A stretch of 64,000 bases of DNA from Liquidambar formosana (taxonomy: Eukaryota; Streptophyta; Magnoliopsida; Saxifragales; Altingiaceae). A program made the translations under genes and the position numbers. Shown here piece after piece: positions 26,516 to 38,262 of this stretch. The notes under the pieces are model-generated. The model did not search any database. It worked only from the letters and a program-made list of their open reading frames with translations, and had not been told where the DNA came from. The DNA lies in NCBI GenBank assembly GCA_039720395.1, contig CM077834.1, positions 3,120,607 to 3,184,606 of the forward strand, in the 5' to 3' direction. How positions within the stretch are numbered: position 1 is the stretch's first letter; every line of letters starts with the position of its first letter.

Positions 26516-26762
26516 TTGACAAATTGCAGTACATACAAGTCGCATAAAAAATTTGCAGTACATACAAGTCGCAACTTCAAAATTTGCAGTACATAAAAAT
26601 TTATATACAGAAGTATTAACCGAGAAAATTTGCAGTACAAACAAGTCGCAACTTCAAAATTTGTTCTATTGACAAATTGCAGAACAACTTCAAAATTAGT
26701 CTCCTGAAAAATTGCAGTACAGACAACCCACAACTTCAAAATTGGTGTCTTGACAAATTGCA
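26516..26762. repeat. Degenerate minisatellite, unit about 40 bp
   Basis: Five to six imperfect repeats built from AAATTTGCAGTACATACAAG, GTCGCAACTTC and TTGACAAATTGCAG. The open frame read across it on the minus strand is repetitive (LYCKFSR, VLQFVNR) and not a gene. It lies about 0.6 kb past the mTERF stop codon. Confidence 0.75.
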
Positions 26763-26808
26763 GTTAGCATAAAAACCTGTCAAAAATAAATGTAATAAAA
26801 CCTGTTAA

Positions 26809-26842
<34 letters not shown>

Positions 26843-27392
26843 ACATTAGAAAACAAATAATCATAATGAGCATTAGCAAACAGAGCATCCCAATACAGAC
26901 CCCTATCAAAAACATTTTGATTAAGATTTTAACAAACCATGATATACCATAAATTTTCATCTTCATGCCTGTTTAATAAAAAAGTTACTAACCTTATAGG
27001 TTTGTTATTGAAATCATTTGAATTTTCAATCACCAGAAGGTAGTAAACAACCACATCTACATGCCTTAGACTGAGAATGTCAAAGCTAACTGTGACCACA
27101 AAACTGGAGCAGTTTCTGCATAGATTATGCCACCGAAAGGCATGTTATAAAATCACTTACATTTACTATCATGAGAAATGAATGATCCAAACAATGAAAA
27201 ATGCCAGGAACCAAGTGAATGGCTTACTGTGGTTGGTTCATAGTTATTAGAAAACTCTGTGCTTTACCCCGAAACCTCCTGAACAGTCTTATAAAAACAA
27301 CTATTTCTGTCATTGAAGTAGCTGGAGAGACCACCCAGCCCTTCCAATACTCATGTTAGTAGAGTTAGGACAAGCTTGAAGGTAATGTCTTA

Positions 27393-27953
27393 TCATTGCC
27401 TTTCATATTTCTTCGCAAAGTCCTTGAGTAGTAATCTCTGCCGGAACGCCAGATATTTATCTAAAGTACTTCCAGCCCACCGTTGACAGAAGCATTCATC
27501 AGTTGGAACCAATGAACTCAGAGGAAATGGCCCCTTGGGAACTTTCTTAAGGGCAACCAAGAACCTATGGCGAGGACGAATTCTCTGGTCCAAAGATAAG
27601 CTCAAGTACATAGGATATTTCGTCAAGGATTGCACCTCATTTTGAAGTTCATTAATCAAGTACATGTACTTAGGCTTTAGATTCTCCTCCAGTGATAGAG
27701 ATAACACCTGCAACGGCCAACATATTCATTTTTAATAAAATAGGATAAGGAACCAATCATCCAATGAAAATCGTATAAACCAAACACAACCTTGAAAAAC
27801 ACATGATAATACCAAAAGCAATTGTTTTCCTTTACATTTTTCAACAACAAATCCTTTTATCATATTTGAGTGTCTCAAAGCTATCATCAGTGCTTTATAA
27901 ACAGAAGATAAAGATGAGGAGATTGGACCACTTTCTGTAACACAAGCACTCAA

Positions 27954-27985
<32 letters not shown>

Positions 27986-30063
27986 AACACCAATTAATAT
28001 AAAGTTCAATGTGTCAATGTGCTTTTGAAAAGCAAAGTGACCTGTGTAAGGCTGGTCAAGACTTTCAAGATGTCAGAATTTTGCATCCCAATACTCCTTA
28101 GAAAATTGATCCTAGGCAGTAATCCATCCTCGATGCTGTAATGAAGGAGCTGGGGATGTTTTGTGACCATCTTCACTACACTATCCCTGGGTGCTCCCAA
28201 TTCCTTTGATAGAAAACTATAACGAGTGTTCCAGGTATTATCAATCCGCTGAACCAGGATTTGAGGGCTCAGCTGCACGACTTTACCTAAATCTTTGTTC
28301 TTAATGCCAACCTCCTCAACCAAGTACCTCACTGTGGGTTTTAATGAATTCTCAACACTATAAGATAACAGGGATGGAGCAGCACCAATTATCTGCCCTA
28401 TTCTGGAATTTGGGATACCCAAACTCAACAAAAAAGTAACATGGGCCTTCAGATTGTTCTCCACTGTGTACTCTAATATTTGAGGCTGCCTCAAAAGTAT
28501 CCTTCTGATGTCTCTTTGTTTGACACCCACACTCAACAAGTACTCCAACCTTTCCTGAGCTGAAACTACATTTATCTGAAGGGAAGGCATGTGCCTCTCA
28601 TACATTTGAATAAAGTGAGATTCTTTAAGTCCAAAGGTGCTCAGGTATTCAAGAAGGGGAAACCATTTCTCATCCAAATCTAATTCTTCTGATAGTCGAG
28701 GATATCTGTTCTCAGTATACTTCCTTGCCCTCAGCTGCAATCAGAGAAAATATATAAAGCTCCTTCACATTACATTCATAGTAAAATTTGACAGCCCATT
28801 AAGTTACCATATGTGATACCTTTCCTCTGTTGTCTGTATAAAAGGAACCAACAACCTTTGAGGTGTTTTTGACATTTTTAATATCTAATTCGCCTTCTGT
28901 ATTTTGTCCAGATATTAATAATCTTGAGCCCCGACCATTTTCTGGTAGTCTCTGGCTGCCTGCACTAACAAAGTTATCAATTAGTCAATCATCTTCTTAA
29001 AACTAAAGAAAAATGCTTTAAAGCATACCTTGTCTTGTGCCAGTTGCTTTCTGTGACTTAGATCTCTTTTGATCATCATCAAATTCTTCCATTTCTGCAA
29101 TGTCCTCCTGGAGACATATCTACATTTAACTGAAAGTACAATTGACTAAACAGAAAAGCCAAACTTATATGTGTCATGCTAAGATACTCATGTCATGTGA
29201 TTAAATGGCAACAAACTACTAATGTACTTATCCCCGCCCTCCTTGTACATGCACAACTCAGCAACCAGACAAGGCAATTTGAAATCATTTTTGATTTATG
29301 AAACAATATTTCAAACTTGCATCAAAGAATGAGCCAGTAACCCTACAATCCTTCACCAAACGACATATTGTTGTTGTTGTTGTTTACGGTTAAACTATAG
29401 GCACTGTAACTAACCTGCATGAGTCACAACTCACGATCGCATCCCCACAAACAACACAAATAACCCACTACCACTTTCTTAAATTGAAATGCATACACGG
29501 ATCAAATTGTCAATCATTGGTTTCAATTTAGTGATGTTAACCCATCAGAAGTAAAAGTGTGAAACAATGAACAATGTATTAGGCTTGTGCAATTCCCATC
29601 AAGCAGGCTCATAGACACAGATTCAGCATGCTTTTCCATGTGAAATAACAAGCCACTCCCATGGAAAATCTGCAAATGTTTTTCAATCATATAAAAAAGG
29701 CGTATTTATCTTTCTAATTGGTATTTTTCCCAAATAAGATAGCATTCAATGGAATCATTTATTCAGCATACGAAAAAAGAACTTTTGTAGCTTCTAAAAC
29801 CAATAATAATAGTAAAACAAATCTATTTTACCAAAACCTTCCTCTTCATTTTCCCCAAAACCACATGCAAAACAACTAAGATTCTCACTTTCAAAAGCAA
29901 GAAAAGTACATCCGAAATGCAAACCAAATCCAAACAGCAAGCACCATAAGAAAAACAAAAGCAACCAATTGAAAGCTCCACAAAAACCGAAACAAAAGTA
30001 TTAGTAAGTACTTCTCTAGCTTCCAAAACCAAATTAACAGCAAAAGAACTCAAATTTTCACTC

Positions 30064-30106
<43 letters not shown>

Positions 30107-30488
30107 CTTCCAAAACCAAAGCAACCAATTTTAAGCTCAAATGAAACTAATACATAAACAATAAAAAACTCACATCAGAGAACCAATCATCCTCTTCATC
30201 TTCACCAAACCCAATACCTTCGTCGTCACTGTCGTAAGGCGATAGGGTCTGTCCGTACCTCGACTTCCGATTCGACTTGAGAATTTTAGGGTTCGAATGC
30301 GTCGACTGAACAACGAAGCTACTACTGCTGCTGCTTCTCCACTCAGCCGCTTCTTCCTCTGCCATTGCGATTCGAGAGTGATTCTCCGTACAGGCTGAGA
30401 CTGGTAGATACTGGTAATGGAAGAATGAGAAATGAGGAGAGAGAGAAGGGAGAGATGAGTTGAAGGTGTAGAGAGAGAAACCCGCCAT
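27393..30488 (-). CDS. MTERF9: mTERF-family plastid transcription/RNA factor, mTERF9-like
   Basis: Five coding exons on the minus strand: 30488-30174, 29107-29029, 28959-28820, 28734-28042 and 27707-27393, all with GT-AG borders and matching phases, giving 513 residues. The N-terminus (MAGFSLYTFNSSLPSLS) is Ser-rich and non-acidic, like a plastid transit peptide. An acidic stretch follows (DSDDEGIGFGEDEEDDW, about 86-102). From about residue 190 to 480 run leucine/proline-patterned helical mTERF repeats (LEYLLSVGVKQRDIRRILLRQPQIL, VTFLLSLGIPNSRIGQII and so on) that form a nucleic-acid-binding superhelix. mTERF9 of Arabidopsis acts in chloroplast gene expression. Similarity from the N-terminus to the end favours mTERF9 over mTERF5; I am sure of the family and fairly sure of the member. 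The intron after exon 1 (30173-29108) carries a 40-base A run. Confidence 0.88.
30061..30103. repeat. Long poly(A) run in mTERF intron 1
   Basis: About 38 uninterrupted A on the plus strand (T on the transcribed strand) inside the first intron of the minus-strand mTERF gene. It could be a retroposon tail or simple slippage; no SINE body with A and B boxes is evident beside it. Confidence 0.8.
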
Positions 30489-31138
30489 TATAGAGAGAGA
30501 AATGGAATATACCCAAAAACCCTAGAATCTGAAATATCTAGCGGACGTTATCTTCTTCTTCCTACTGTCCTCTCGCTTTCTTCTTGTTTTGAAATTTAAT
30601 CGGAGAGATTGGCCGTTAAAATTTGTTGCTAGTTATAGTTACCGGATATATCCCCTAAAAACGACTTCGTTTTATCCACACTTTCCTTTCCCCCTGTGCT
30701 GTCAAGCCCACACTTGAGTTTGTGTAGGAGGCATTTGGTGATGCTGTTAGTTATGAGATTGTGCTCGTCAATTGTACTCTGAATTAGTTTGAATAACATA
30801 CTTTGTTTGATTGGTGCAATGCTTGACTAAATTTGTTATTGTTGGTTTTTTCAGTTTTATTTGTTTCTTGCTTTCTCTTTTGGAGCCTCATTGCCATATT
30901 GAAATGAATATCTGTGCCTCTGTGCCAAATCTTACTTGTATAATCTTTATGCTACATATAAGTACAATTTGGTTAGCATTCTCAAAGTACTTTTCTTGAA
31001 CTAAATCGAATCAAATTTTGCTTTAGAAACAATGGAAGTACTTTTGGATTTTTGACCAATTAAATAATGCCATGGTTATCTTTTTGGTTCTTTCGAATTT
31101 CCCAGAGATTTATTGCTAAAAGCAAATATATATATATA

Positions 31139-31172
31139 TTAGCTTCAAAAACCGTGCAATGCATAGATTTAT
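31139..31172 (-). mobile_element. Helitron 3' terminus (5' end not found)
   Basis: On the minus strand the sequence reads TGCATTGCACGG, then TTTTTGAAG, then CTAA followed by T. The order of hairpin, spacer, CTRR and T matches the Helitron end at 4208-4236. The outer hairpin arm is partly decayed, and I could not locate the matching TC start at higher coordinates. Confidence 0.45.
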
Positions 31173-31399
31173 TTATATATATAAATATAAGATCCGACAA
31201 CCTACTATAGACCAAATAAGTTTAAAACCCATGAGAACTATAGAATCTTATGTGGGTAGTCCTTAAGGGGTTTATTGCAACAGTTAGATTTAGGACTTCC
31301 GTTTTCTAAGACGGGATCTTTTATCAACTGAATTACTCCTTAGGGTTCAATAATACACTTTCTCTTGACTTAGTGATGCTAAATATGAAATATGGGTTT

Positions 31400-31592
31400 C
31401 AAGAAGCGGATTTTTTTTATAAAAAAAAAAAAAACCTAAAAGCGGTGTTACTAATGCCGCTTTCACACACTGAAAGCAGGTGTTACTAACACTTTTACTT
31501 ATTCAAATACACCTATATGAACACCGCTTTTACTTATACTAAAAACTGGTGTTACTAACTGCTGCTTTGTCTTATACTAAAAGCAGCGTATA
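31400..31592. repeat. Cluster of AAGCGGTGTTACTAA-type motifs in both orientations
   Basis: AAAAGCGGTGTTACTAA and variants occur at about 31438, 31474, 31539 and 31577, and the inverse ACACCGCTTTTA at about 31521. Short repeated motifs in both orientations are typical of subterminal regions of CACTA-type transposons, but no CACTA end is seen nearby, so the assignment is tentative. Confidence 0.45.
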
Positions 31593-32020
31593 AGAAATCT
31601 TTTTTGTTGGGTTACTGGTGGCTTGCATGTGGAAAAGAAAAGATTAAGGATTATAGTTTCATTTTTTATTTTTATTTTTTCATTGGTTTAGCTTTGTTGT
31701 ATCTTAAAATCTATCAGTTTCAAGATAAATTTCAAGATAAAAGATCACAGTTTTGGTTTTATTCTTTTTTTTTTTAACTTACCCAAAATAAAAAGAGAAA
31801 ACAAACACAAAAATCCAAGTTACTTTTGATTTCTTCAAGTTTATATTGAAAAGCGAGAAAACATTGAAAATAATTAATAAATAAAATTACACGTTTTCAT
31901 TGGTAGATTGAAAAACATTTTTATAATAACTTTTGTTGAGGGACAAACATGAGAGTTGCGAAAAGGATAAACAGGGAATTGGGGGGTTTGGGGAAGGCAG
32001 CATTTGTTTTTTTTCGAGGA

Positions 32021-32186
32021 AAGTATCTTTTGGTAACTATTTCCCGATTTAATACCAAAAAAAAGATATTATCTATCAACTTACTATAAATTATTTATTA
32101 ACTTGATACAAATTATTACTAATTATTACTAATTACCTCTATTTTGGTATTATGCTGGAAAATAATCACTAAAAGTTAATTTCTTA
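32021..32186. mobile_element. Foldback MITE, same family as 2853-3206
   Basis: Left arm (TCTTTTGGTAACTATTTCCC, ATACCAAAAAAAAGATATTA, TCTATCAACTT) and right arm (ATTTTGGTATTATGCTGGAA, AATCACTAAAAG) are inverted relative to each other and match the two copies in the 2.7 kb Helitron. Confidence 0.6.
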
Positions 32187-32556
32187 TCAAAAGTGAAATC
32201 TGCCATTTCGGCTCATCTGGCAAAACGTGGGTTGACACATTCCTAGCCAAAAAAAAAATCTACTCATTAATTTATCAAACCTAATTTAAGCAACCTTCTA
32301 CTCGACTTTTGTCCATTGCCATTCAAATTTTCCTTTTAATTTTTGGCCGACGTGAAAAACAATTAATGGCTATTACAGTCGAAACAGAACCGGACCCACA
32401 CCATCTCAACCTACAGAGCCGTTTGTGGTTGGCGCCAACCCAAACGAACCAAGCGACGTGGCCAAATATAAACGGTCCAAGCCATTTGAATGCTGACTAG
32501 TCGCCGAGGACTTCTCCTCCGGCTAAACCACGGCGGCTCAGCTTCTCCTCTGCACC

Positions 32557-34199
32557 ATGGAAGCTTCCATATCTTCACATGTTCTCGCCCTTCCGAGCCC
32601 GAAACCCTTCCCTCGCAATGGGGTAGTGACAGATTACTCCAAATCTGGTGTCAATTTTGTTCCCAAAAACAGAAGCGTTCAATTGATTGGAAATCGCCGG
32701 TTAACGGCGAGAACTGCTGCAATTAACGACGTTTCGGCCGTATCGGATCCGGCTACCATCGAGGTCACTTGGCAAATTGTGGTCGGCGCTATAGGTTTTT
32801 TTTTATTTAATTTATTTATATAGTACCTCAGTCAATGCGAATTCATCTTCTTCTTATTCTTTGTTTATTGTTTGTTATTTATTTTATTTTTTGCATAAAA
32901 GATAAGATTCAGAAATTTTCTTTTCTTTGCCTCCGTTTTCTCAGCAACCAAAAAGAAAATCTCTTTAGCCGGGTGAAGGTCTGGATATATAATCTGTTGG
33001 CAAAAAGGAAAAAAAAAAAATCAAAATATGTTTTTGCTTTCAAAAGCAAGAAAAATACATTTGATATGCTGACGAATTGGTGTCTAAGCTGGAAAATTGT
33101 ACGAGGCATAGTGGAGCACATGTTTTCTAAATTCTGAAATTCAGAATTCTAATTTCCTTCCTTTTCCCTACATTTTCTTCGCTATCGGTTGGAAGCATAA
33201 ACTTCAGTCATTTGTTTCTCTATTTTGAGAATTAATTTGATTTAATATTTTGTTCCTGTTCTATATAAATTGTACAGCTGGAGTGACACCGTTTGTGGTC
33301 GCGGGGATTGAGTTCAGCAAAAGAATTGTAAGTCTTGGTCTGGCTTTGATTAGATGACATAATAATTTAAAGGTATTAGACCTGTATGTGGAAGATAATT
33401 ACTCAGTATTTCTCAATCTATGAGTATTGAATATAATTTTTTCACATTCACTGTGGATAAAATTATTGCTTTGAATTGAGGCACCGAGTTTGCTAATCAT
33501 TCTGAGATGAATTAATAGCTAATTAATTTTAGCAAAATACAGTGCATACTTTGAAGCCAAGACTAACATCGACCCATTAAGACGCTTTATTCTTCATCCA
33601 AACAAAGAAAAATAATGGGAAATTATGCAGCAAATCGGTCAGGGAAAGAGTATGTCAATCATGAAAAGATAATGACTTATAAACGATGACACAATGAGTT
33701 GAAAACAATGCACAATTTCAAAAGTCTTGCATTAAAGATGTGTCGAAAGAGTATATTCTCTTAGGATCTATATGTTAGATGGTTTCTGTAAAGGCATTTG
33801 TAATGGCAGAGTAGGGTCGAGGGTTACTGTCATATTTTAAATCAGCTATGCATTTTGCTTTTCCAATGATTTTGCTAATTTTTACCCCTTTTTCCCCTAG
33901 TAAAAGGTTGGCTTGTTATGTATTATGACAGGTAGCACAGAGAAGATGCGAGGTATGTGGAGGCTCAGGACTTGTTCTAAGGGACAAAAAATACTATTTC
34001 CGATGCCCTGGCTGTGGTATGATACAATTTTTCAGTGCTTATGTATTAAAGTTGTTATAATTTTTGTGTGTGCTTTGCAGAATACTATTTTTAGCATAAA
34101 TGACAATCAAATATTAACTGTTGATGATTTCTTTGTATCTTTTCCATGGCAGGTGGGTTTCTCCCATGGCAGTCGTGGAAACGATTCTTTTCTGGATAA
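32557..34199 (+). CDS. Small plastid membrane protein with DnaJ-type zinc finger
   Basis: Four exons: 32557-32794, 33278-33327, 33932-34016 and 34153-34199; 139 residues, all GT-AG and in phase. Residues 1-55 (MEASISSHVLALPSPKPF...) are rich in Ser, Arg and Asn with few acids, as in a chloroplast transit peptide. A hydrophobic segment at about 71-92 (VTWQIVVGAIAGVTPFVVAGI) is a probable membrane helix. The C-terminus carries CEVCGGSGLVLRDKKYYFRC followed by PGCGG, that is a CxxCxGxG half plus a CxxCGG half, forming one DnaJ-like zinc site, and ends in a basic/aromatic tail (WQSWKRFFSG). No J domain is present. The layout recalls thylakoid membrane zinc-finger proteins with thiol/disulfide or assembly roles, but sequence similarity to any characterised one is not evident to me, so the function is unknown. 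Confidence 0.85.
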
Positions 34200-34391
34200 A
34201 TCCCTCTAGTATGTGGTATCATAATGTTTCCAAAAGGTTTAATATACCAATACCATACTTTCTTTTACATTATTATACAGCATGTAACTATGAAGTGGAA
34301 TTTGTATGTATAATTGATCTATACATGCTAGAATTTCGCTCAGCTGAAATCATAGTTGCAGATGTTTATACTAATTTATGGGTTTGGAGGG

Positions 34392-34817
34392 GGGCAGATG
34401 TTTGGCCCTTGAGGGGTACTGACTACTACAGCAAGCAAGTAGACAAGGTGAGAAGTAGCCAAGTAGGGAACATCGTGTGTCTACGAAAGAAAAACGACTG
34501 CCTCACGCTCGTGGATGCCAGTTAATTACTAGCCCAACAAAGAAATTTTGATTCTTGCACAAGGCAGAAGTGGTATCTATATCACCACTGGCCTTTCTTG
34601 CACAGGGCAGATGTTTGGCCCTTGAGGGGTACTGAATACTACAGCAAGCAAGTAGACAAGGTAAGAAGTAGCCAAGTAGGGAACATCATGTGTCTATGAA
34701 AGAAAAATGACTGCCTCACGCTCGTGGATGCCAGTTAATTACTAGCCCAACAAAGAAATTTTGATTCTTGCACAGGGCAGAAGTGGTATCTATATCACCA
34801 CTGGCCTTTGTGGCCTA
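34392..34817. repeat. Tandem duplication, 213 bp unit
   Basis: 34392-34604 and 34605-34817 are near-identical head-to-tail copies starting GGGCAGATGTTTGGCCCTTG, with only a few substitutions and small gaps. The duplication follows the stop codon of the zinc-finger gene by about 190 bp and so may lie in its 3' untranslated region. Confidence 0.85.
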
Positions 34818-34927
34818 GTGGTAACCGGGTGGAGTTGGGGTGTGGGTAGTCTAGGGGTTGAATCCCCTTCAATGTAACAACCCCCCCCCCCCCCCCCCCA
34901 AAAAAAAAAAAAAAAAAAAAAAAAAGT
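34798..34927 (+). mobile_element. tRNA-like SINE with 14 bp target duplication
   Basis: A box TGGCCTAGTGG near 34811 and a B-box-like GGGTTGAATCCCC about 45 bases later, then a C run and a 25-base A tail. Direct repeats TGGTATCTATATCA flank it at 34784-34797 and 34928-34941. It is not a tRNA gene because no acceptor stem pairs. The 5' edge is shared with the 213 bp tandem duplication, so the duplication copied the SINE start. Confidence 0.75.
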
Positions 34928-34941
34928 TGGTATCTATATCA

Positions 34942-37133
34942 GCTTGGACTTGTTCTTTTCTTTCTAAGGGTGTTGTTAAGAAGGCAAAAGGATGTCATGC
35001 GCAGGACTAATGTACTAGTATGCAGTTGTCTTAGGCCAGTGTGGTCCAATCTGGGTCACAGTGGCGCAAGCAATCCCTGTTCTTCAACAAATGCGTTTCA
35101 TGCGTTTTTGTTGATGGACCTGATAACGTATGCCGAGAGGGAAAATTGTGGGCCGGCTGGCCGGCCATGAGGAGTAAAATCCCTGCCCTTTCATACTATT
35201 TTTCAAACCAGACCCCAAAAAATGCCAAAATTTTCAGTTCCTCAATCCCTTTCTCTCAATTGAATAGCCGAAAAAGGACATTTACTTTGACGTCCGTAAT
35301 CATACAGTTCATGGACTCTGTTGATGGAATTGATTAAAGGAGTATTTGTTTCTTGGGAAATTTTTTCTTGGAAAATTCTAAAGAGGAAATCAGCAGCCTT
35401 TGAGACCTAAGTTTCCCAATACCTCTTAAGTTTCCAATATGTCAAAAGCCAAAATTTTCCTTTACATGAGATCGATATTCTGAATCATGCTAACACCATC
35501 TCATTTACATTTTTTCTGATATAACCCATGGAAAATCAGCCTAATCAACATTGACAAATGTGCACAGCCTCTTATTGACTTTTTGCTGATTTACTCGTCT
35601 TCAATTATATCAAGTTTTGTATGGAGTTTGGATGCTTGACTCTGCATTAATTTGCCCACCTTTTTCTTTGTAATCATCTTTCCATTATGGGTCATAGAAG
35701 TCCTCTTCATCATGATTATCTTTGAATATCATTACGCTTGCATTGAAGTGGACCAATGCTAATTCTTCTCAATACATTAACTTCTTGAGCATTTGTGATG
35801 AAGATTATTCTGCACGAGGGTCATGTAGGCCCTGGCCAAGCACATGATGGGTTGTCAATGTACTGCGAGGTGTATACGCCTATCAGGACGGAATAATTTT
35901 GGGTATGTATCATGGCATTGAGGGAAGCTAGGTTTGACTGTAAATGTACCCTTAATTCCATGTTGTTGTTTTTCCAAACTATATTTAATTAGGAAAGTGA
36001 CTCTCTGCTATTAATTTTCTGTGCTGACTTCTTTTATCAAAATATGTTTTTTGCTGACTTCCTCTTCAATTTGGCTTTCACTAGCAAAGAATATTTGATT
36101 GTGCGGTTAAGCAATGTACTGTCCTTTTGATTATCAGCAGATGCCCACAAGATTGACTATAGGATTTATTAATCAGCAAGACAATTTTGGGTACACGAAA
36201 ATTCCATGCTTTCGAGTTAATATTAGTGGCAAGTATCACAAAGGAGGGGGGAAAATATTATGGGATGATTTTTAATTAATTAATTATCATTTATTTTTCT
36301 ATGATTAGAATCTATGTCTTAGGGTGGTGATAATGGATCACTCGAGACCTCTCCTTAATTATATCACAAGAGGATGAGAGTTACATTGGTGGTCCTTTTG
36401 GAGCGGATGCTTGAATTTAGTCTTACATATATCCTAAGCATGTGTGTGTATGTATGCATTTATTCATGCTAAAAATAAAAAATAAAAAATAAAAATAAAA
36501 AGGAAAGAGAGAGAGTTACCATTAGGACACAGGCCCCTATGGGTACACTGAAACCATAGTCAACACTGGTGCGGACAATTCGAGTCTGCATGGCTAATTT
36601 ATGTTATCAGCCTGGCCCTATTTGGAGTTTGTTTCACTGAATGTCATGAGGTTTCAGAGAAATTTTCTATGCCCTTTCCTTGAAGTCCTGGAGTTTTATT
36701 GACTATTGAGCATTAATGCACGAGTTTCCAAGTTTACCTCTGACACTTCAGCTCATCTTAGAGGTATGAACAAGTACACGATGATAGAATAAAGCTTTAA
36801 AATTTAAGACACAATGACCTTAATAAAATATTTATATTTATACATCTAATTATATATTATACCATATCACATAACAAACATAATTCCAGAAGATGCCTTC
36901 TGTATGTTTTAGAAAATCATAGTTGAGTTGTTCACAAATAATATAAGACAAAAAAGAAAAGCAAGAGTTGCAGAAAAAAAAAAGGGCAAAGAGAGACAGG
37001 TTATATCAGAAGAAAGTCATGTTCAACATTTCTAGAGAAGTATTCATACTTCCTAATGGTTCAACTATGAGTTAACGAACCAAATTAAAATTTTGGTTCA
37101 AAAGAAATTAGTCCGATTCGGACGAAATACTTT
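34942..37133. other. Intergenic, nothing recognised
   Basis: No gene, RNA gene or clear element ends. Short open frames near 34970-35337 overlap in different frames and lack any family feature. Confidence 0.4.
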
Positions 37134-37440
37134 TGTCATGAAGAGCCACATGTATATATCATTCCAGGAGCAACTGAATTACTGAACTCTCTGTTTTTCA
37201 AGTCAAATATGCATCGCATTCTATATATATATATATATGGAGATATTGTCGGTGACTGAGATGATTTTTACGCATGTTTACCTTGCATTTCTCATGTGAT
37301 TTTTTATTTATTTATTATAATACTCATGTGATTTTAACATTATGCAGTATAATTAAAATAAAAAAAAAATCAAATTTTGCAACTGCATGACATGGTGCTG
37401 ATGAAAAATATCGAACTGCATATATGACAAGGTGCTGATG
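37134..37440. repeat. Segment duplicated at 45977-46215
   Basis: CAACTGAATTACTGAA, TTTTTCAAGTCA, ATATGGAG, ACTGAGATGA, TTCTCATGTGAT and GACATGGTGCTGATGAAAA occur in the same order at 45.98-46.2 kb. The copy here has gained AT-rich insertions. Confidence 0.6.
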
Positions 37441-37920
37441 ATTTTTTTTATTTTTTATTTTTCCTACTTTGACTTCCACATTTTGTGCCTCACGAAATGT
37501 TCAAAAGGGGACAAATTTGAAGTAAACGATTTCAACCCATTTTCTACGCTCAAATTGTCTTTTGCAGAAGCTCAGCATCCATTTTTCAAACAGAAGGACA
37601 TGGTTCGCACGAGCGTTCATGGAAAGCTAGACATGCTTCAAAGGACCCATATGTACTCTACCTTTTGGTTGCAAAGGAGTAAACAAATTTGCTTTAGGAA
37701 TGTTAAGTGTCCTTTATGATGGAATTTGGATACAAAACACCCTGCATGGTCGGCGTAACCATGGGAGGACCCTGCAAATCATGCATCATTACTCCATGTA
37801 GCAACTGCAATCCATTTTCTAATGCCCCATTGACAGAGGGGGGGAAAAGTGTTACACGTCAAAAGTTCCAAGGGGTATTTTGACCTTTTGTTCTTCTTTC
37901 TGTGGGCATCATGCATGCAC

Positions 37921-38262
37921 TTATCCCTGCAGTTCAAGAAGAGGGTTTTTTTAAAAAAAAATTAAAAAACCCTTAACCTTAATAAACTAAAAATAAGTGG
38001 AGATTAAAAGTAAGCCTTGAGATATCAATAAGAAACCTTTTTTTTTTTGTAAATAAAAAGTAACTTGGGCTCAAATGGTCTTGACTTGAGGGTTGAGATC
38101 ATGGGTTAAGATAAAATCTTTCCTGAGCTAAAAGGTAAAACTCACTTTTGATACATCTATTAAAAAAAATTTGGTGCGACTTGACCTAGGCTATAGCCTG
38201 GGTTAGCCCGCAAGGGGCTCCGCCTTTGTTTATACCTGCAGTTCAATAAGAGGGGTTTTTTT
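37921..38262. repeat. 30 bp direct repeats enclosing a possible retroposon
   Basis: CCTGCAGTTCAAGAAGAGGG followed by T runs (about 37926-37953) recurs as CCTGCAGTTCAATAAGAGGG (about 38235-38262). The 280 bp between contains GGGCTCAAATGGT and GGTTGAGATCATGGGTT, which loosely resemble SINE A and B boxes. The element type is unresolved. Confidence 0.4.

Larger units (their letters stand above)
23640..27392. other. Intergenic between CCCH and mTERF genes
   Basis: No gene recognised. It contains a (CT)n microsatellite (about 24251-24290), a degenerate minisatellite (26516-26762) and a long A run (about 26809-26840). The two flanking genes converge, so this DNA also holds both 3' ends. Confidence 0.5.
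30489..32020. other. Divergent intergenic region with TE remains
   Basis: Promoter side of the mTERF gene (GA-rich leader at about 30489-30520), followed by AT-rich DNA with an orphan Helitron 3' end near 31140 and an AAGCGGTGTTACTAA motif cluster at 31400-31592. No gene seen. Confidence 0.45.

Noticed and set aside
26398..26739. 113-codon minus-strand frame with internal protein repeats
   Set aside because: It reads across the minisatellite; the repeats are those of the DNA.
34810..34870. Possible tRNA gene (A and B boxes)
   Set aside because: Acceptor and anticodon stems do not pair, and an A tail with target duplications follows; it is a SINE.
37432..37719. 95-codon plus-strand open frame
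   Set aside because: No recognisable domain and chance-like composition; it begins at the end of a duplicated AT-rich repeat.
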